Of a stretch of DNA of 5,614 bases, positions 5,094-5,614 are shown one piece after another. The stretch is from the NCBI GenBank assembly GCA_003532515.1, contig DOEX01000152.1:1-5614 (forward strand), given 5' to 3'. Both the position numbers and the translations under genes were made by a program. The DNA comes from Anaerolineaceae bacterium (lineage in GTDB: Bacteria > Chloroflexota > Anaerolineae > Anaerolineales > Anaerolineaceae). The stretch's first letter is position 1, and every line of letters begins with the position of its first letter. Under the pieces are notes generated by a model that was not told where the DNA came from, did not search any database, and saw nothing but the letters and a program-made list of their open reading frames with translations.

Positions 5094-5614
5094 TTACTTG
5101 ACATTCAGGTTCATATCGAAAGTCGAGCTGGCATTTTTTGTATTGGTCACAGAGATGACATAATCGCCTGCCTTGGGCAGTGTGCCTTCATAACTCGTCT
5201 TACCTTCCGCGGAGGACAGCAAAACTTCTCCACCCAACTTGTAAATACTAAGCACTAATCCGTCAGTGGGGCTGATGCTGACCTTCATGACCTGATCCTT
5301 ATTTGCCCAGGCAACAAAGTTGTGGGTAAAGTAGGCAGGAACAGTGGCTTTGGCAATCAAAGTATCTTTGCCCGACTCAAAGCTTACTCGTTGTGGAGCC
5401 TGTATGTAAAGGGTGATATCCGAAGCGTAGGCACCAGTTCGAACATCGATATACCAGTCGCCGTTTTCGCTGGCGTAATCTCGGTACCAGGTCCATTTTT
5501 GTGAGAAATTAACCAATTCTTTACCCTTTTCGGTCGTGATGGCAATATATGCTGATGTACTGCCGGACAAACTGATCTCGGCCAGCTGATATTGTGTCAA
5601 CCTTAAGGCGTAAC
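5094..5614 (-). CDS. Beta-sandwich (PPC-like) repeat protein, N-terminal part outside window
   Basis: The C-terminal 172 residues are visible. The frame stays open to the right edge, and the only candidate start nearby is a TTG (5600) in the middle of a beta-strand repeat, so the gene clearly begins beyond the window. Two tandem all-beta repeats can be seen. The first (about 1-74) ends GDWYIDVRTG...ITLYIQAP. The second (about 75-172) begins RVSFESGKDTLIAKATV and ends LPKAGDYVISVTNTKNASST then FDMNLNVK. This 'LPxxGDYxIxV...F/Y-x-L-x-V' pattern is that of pre-peptidase C-terminal (PPC)-like jelly-roll domains found at the ends of secreted or surface proteins. No catalytic residues or anchor are visible in this part. 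Secretion is inferred from domain type only. A hairpin 30 bp downstream may terminate it. Confidence 0.7.
   Translation of the reverse strand, partial: YALRLTQYQLAEISLSGSTSAYIAITTEKGKELVNFSQKWTWYRDYASENGDWYIDVRTGAYASDITLYIQAPQRVSFESGKDTLIAKATVPAYFTHNFVAWANKDQVMKVSISPTDGLVLSIYKLGGEVLLSSAEGKTSYEGTLPKAGDYVISVTNTKNASSTFDMNLNVK

Noticed and set aside
5598..5600. TTG start for the beta-sandwich protein
   Set aside because: It has no Shine-Dalgarno, lies inside a repeat domain, and the frame continues open to the window edge.

Overview
The window looks like a chromosomal segment from a free-living bacterium, most likely a Chloroflexota member of the Anaerolineae type. This placement is an inference from protein character: a DAGFGHRSAA-type glycolipid glycosyltransferase, a Thermotoga-like single-cluster ferredoxin, a PadR/HAAS pair, and an exported-type protein built of beta-sandwich repeats. 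No rRNA or tRNA is present to confirm it. There is no phage, plasmid, insertion sequence or CRISPR signature.

Layout, left to right. (1) The C-terminal part of a LuxR/NarL-type helix-turn-helix protein on the + strand runs in from the left edge and ends at 314. (2) A convergent MGDG-synthase/UgtP-like glycosyltransferase (322-1461, -) follows, with only 7 bp between the two stop codons. It has its own promoter. (3) A strong hairpin terminator (1535-1576) ends a tandem, fused double ferredoxin gene (1585-2067, -), which has its own extended -10 promoter and a structured leader. (4) A PadR regulator and a six-TM HAAS-type membrane protein (2193-3592, -) form a translationally coupled two-gene operon. 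Its near-consensus promoter carries a dyad, a candidate autoregulatory operator. (5) Divergent from it is a two-domain protein, DUF952 plus protein-tyrosine/dual-specificity phosphatase (3778-4626, +), with its own promoter and Shine-Dalgarno. (6) A 467-bp gene-free stretch (4627-5093) holds a 9-bp stem-loop, a cluster of decayed REP-like dispersed repeats in alternating orientation, and a perfect 11-bp hairpin. (7) The C-terminal part of a beta-sandwich (PPC-like) repeat protein on the - strand runs off the right edge.

Two start codons should be placed inside the longest open frames. PadR starts at 3592, because the longer frame runs back through its own promoter. The DUF952-phosphatase starts at 3778, where the DUF952 motif and a GGAGGT Shine-Dalgarno coincide.

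The genes do not form one pathway. The window reads as several independent housekeeping or regulatory units. The points most worth following are the DUF952-phosphatase fusion, the fused double ferredoxin with a preserved internal ribosome binding site, and the PadR promoter/operator.
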